Below are positions 47,471 to 48,921 of a stretch of DNA of 48,921 nucleotides, piece by piece (the stretch's first letter is position 1; every line of letters starts with the position of its first letter). The stretch lies in contig NW_003546274.1 in the NCBI RefSeq assembly GCF_000090795.2, forward strand, positions 50,199 to 99,119, read 5' to 3'. This stretch comes from Amphimedon queenslandica. Lineage: Eukaryota; Porifera; Demospongiae; Haplosclerida; Niphatidae. The notes below the pieces were generated by a model. The model was not told where the DNA came from, ran no database searches, and saw only the letters and a program-made list of their open reading frames with translations. The translations under genes and the position numbers were made by a program.

Positions 47471-48849
47471 TTTTACTATTACTATAAGATTAAGAAATGC
47501 AAAATCACTACATGTATGCAGTGACAGGTGTTATCAGCTATTTTGATTAATTGAAAGTTGAAACACCAAAGATATAAGATCATAGAAGAATGATTGACAA
47601 CAGCTACTAACATCATTTGGCAAGTGACAAATTAATGTCAAGCAAACAAGAGGAGACAAAGAGAAGAAAGAGAGAGATGAGAGAGAACATGTACACTTAA
47701 ATGTACATGTACATGTACATGTACATGCACGTGTACATGCATTATGTATCATTCATACTTGTTGATGGTCGCCTTGATAGGCATAGTGTGTGATAATCAT
47801 AGCATATAGATCCCCGGTCCTCAGAGCAGTATCAATATGAGGATCATTCAATAAGAGGAGGCACTGGTCTATGCTTTGATCAGGGCTATCAGGATATGAG
47901 CTAAAGGGAGGGAGGGGAGAAGTACAATGTAGATTGACATGCAATATAATTGCCAATTACATAAGGTATGATGATAATCCAACACACCTAACAACAATAC
48001 AAACAAGGACAATAATGTGTAGAATATGATGAGATTCCAACCACACGCATATAAATTGATTAACACACATGTATTATTATAGTTTTGTCAAGCGCTCATA
48101 ACTCAAAAAGTTTAAGTCGGAATCAGCTCAAACTTTCTATGTAGCATAAGGACATCAATATGTATTGAAAAATGTAATAAAAATTTGGGGTGATTTTGGA
48201 GTCAATTTTCAGAAAAAACCATGGGCTATAGCCTTTGCTTTTTTTCAGAAATTGGTCCATTTTTTAAAATAGCTGTAACTTGAAAAATTTAAGTCGGAAT
48301 CAGTTTAAACTTTCTACATAGCATAAGGACATCAATATGTATTTTAAAATGTAATAAAAATTTGGGGTAATTTTGGAGTCAATTTTCAGAAAAAAACATG
48401 GGCTATAGCCTTTGCTTTTTTCAAAAAAATTTGCTGTTTTTAAAGATGGCTCATAACTCAAAAAGTTAAAGTTGGAATCAGCTCAAACTTTTACATACAT
48501 GTAGCATAAGAACATCGTACCCATTACAGTACGCACATGTATATGTAGAAAATTTTAAAAAATAGTCCCCTATTAATGAAGCATAAAAATAACAGCGCCA
48601 CTTTATTAGTAAAGAATTCAAGAAATACAGAGACTAGAGTAAACAGGAAACACAACACACACACACAATGCATTTACTGTACCTTCTAATATCAATGAAT
48701 TTAGTGATGAGTTCCAATCTTCTCTTTAGAAAGGTTTTCTTTTCTTCGATGGAAGTGACATGCTTTCCTTTTGATTTCTCTAGCACTAGCAGTGCTTCAT
48801 TAAGAGCAGCCAATGCTTTCTCATAGTTCTGATACTCCTCTATTTCAAC
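45695..48849 (-). CDS. IFT140: IFT140-like intraflagellar transport protein, last three exons (partial)
   Basis: Exons 48683-48849, 47759-47900 and 45695-45892 join in phase and end in a TAG; the 5' part lies beyond the right edge. The visible C-terminus (about 168 residues) shows helical TPR-like repeats: EYQNYEKALAALNEALLVLE, KRRLELITKFIDIR, SIDQCLLLL, IDTALRTGDLYAMIITHYA, AYKYINELRKRQPGVNLTFY, QTLDSINKALG. A long acidic tail (EEKEEEEEK ... DDSIEEVVD) follows. This matches the C-terminal end of IFT140 (RTGD/RIGD-Y, AYR.LEEMR.R.P, YYVSPQAVDAVHRGLG, acidic end). IFT140 is a core subunit of IFT-A in retrograde ciliary transport. Intron 45893-47758 is long for this window (1.9 kb). Confidence 0.82.
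46690..46880. repeat. CT-rich simple repeat in an IFT140-like intron
   Basis: Pyrimidine-only blocks of CTCTCT and CCCCCTC separated by short ACTC/CATG words. The open frame across it is an artefact. Confidence 0.85.
47430..47470. repeat. (AAT)n microsatellite
   Basis: About 13 AAT triplets in the IFT140-like intron. Confidence 0.9.
47698..47741. repeat. (TGTACA)n palindromic run
   Basis: Six near-perfect TGTACA units, TACATGTACATGTACATG, just downstream of an IFT140-like exon donor. Confidence 0.85.
48085..48560 (+). repeat. Dispersed ~177-bp repeat, three tandem units
   Basis: AATCAG(C/T)T(C/T)AAACTTT starts at 48121, 48298 and 48476, periods of 177 and 178 bp. The first two units are nearly identical and share the perfect core GGCTATAGCC at 48224-48233 and 48401-48410. 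Located in an IFT140-like intron. Confidence 0.92.
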
Positions 48850-48851
48850 CT

Positions 48852-48884
<33 letters not shown>

Positions 48885-48921
48885 GGAGAGGGAGAAAGAG
48901 AGAGGGAGAAAGAGAGAGGGA
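48850..48921. repeat. (GA)n microsatellite abutting a splice acceptor
   Basis: On the IFT140-like strand it is a (CT)n run that ends in CTCAG, directly forming the polypyrimidine tract of the exon at 48683-48849. The run continues past the window edge. Confidence 0.9.

Noticed and set aside
1..48921. CRISPR arrays, tRNA or rRNA genes, bacterial operons
   Set aside because: No spacer-repeat pattern, cloverleaf or rRNA core was noticed by eye. The tandem repeats present are 24-, 92- and 177-bp arrays without unique spacers. A tRNA scan would be needed to exclude tRNAs fully.

Overview
The window looks like a piece of a small, AT-rich, intron-bearing metazoan genome. Introns are short (often 50-400 bp) with GT-AG borders, polyadenylation signals are AATAAA, and there are many microsatellites plus one 447-bp assembly gap (Ns). 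The gene set (TRAF-like RING protein, death-domain/caspase-like protein, Chibby, CENP-X, BuGZ/ZNF207, IFT140, METTL23, SBK-type kinase) is animal. The style (very compact genes, TRAF and death-fold genes, GT/TACATGTA-rich spacers) suggests an early-branching animal, most likely a demosponge such as Amphimedon. That assignment is inference.

Left third (1-12,800) is gene-dense. In order: the 3' end of an unidentified gene (+); a gene with two degenerate caspase-like domains and a C-terminal death domain (+); a ZNF207/BuGZ homologue (-, 7 exons); a CENP-X/MHF2 homologue (+, 5 tiny exons); a Chibby homologue (-, 2 exons); a retinoid-inducible serine carboxypeptidase (SCPEP1) homologue (+, 12 exons, one GC-AG intron); then an AT-rich simple stretch, a repeat cluster holding a Ty3/gypsy integrase fragment, and a TRAF-like gene whose coding part has no intron (-). 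ZNF207/CENP-X and Chibby/SCPEP1 are head-to-head pairs with starts about 125-165 bp apart, and CENP-X/Chibby are tail-to-tail. A perfect-consensus RFX X-box sits in the Chibby/SCPEP1 promoter.

The middle (12,800-31,900) has no gene I can name. It carries repeat copies, microsatellites, the N gap and a few open segments with splice-like borders that may be exons of one or more unidentified plus-strand genes. At 32-33 kb lies an intronless SBK-family protein kinase (-) with a TATA box and a 53-codon small ORF in its likely 3' UTR.

The right part (33,200-48,921) is a long gene-poor spacer, a METTL23-like methyltransferase (+, 5 exons), and on the minus strand the last three exons of an IFT140 homologue running off the right edge.

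The most unusual feature is a dispersed repeat family, present at nine or more loci in both orientations and often tandem with a period near 177 bp. Its monomer contains a palindrome centred near CTATAG whose arms differ between copies while staying self-complementary. In one copy a 172-bp integrase fragment sits exactly in the middle of that palindrome. Exon boundaries were read by eye from splice sites, phase and similarity to family sequences recalled from knowledge; no search was run.
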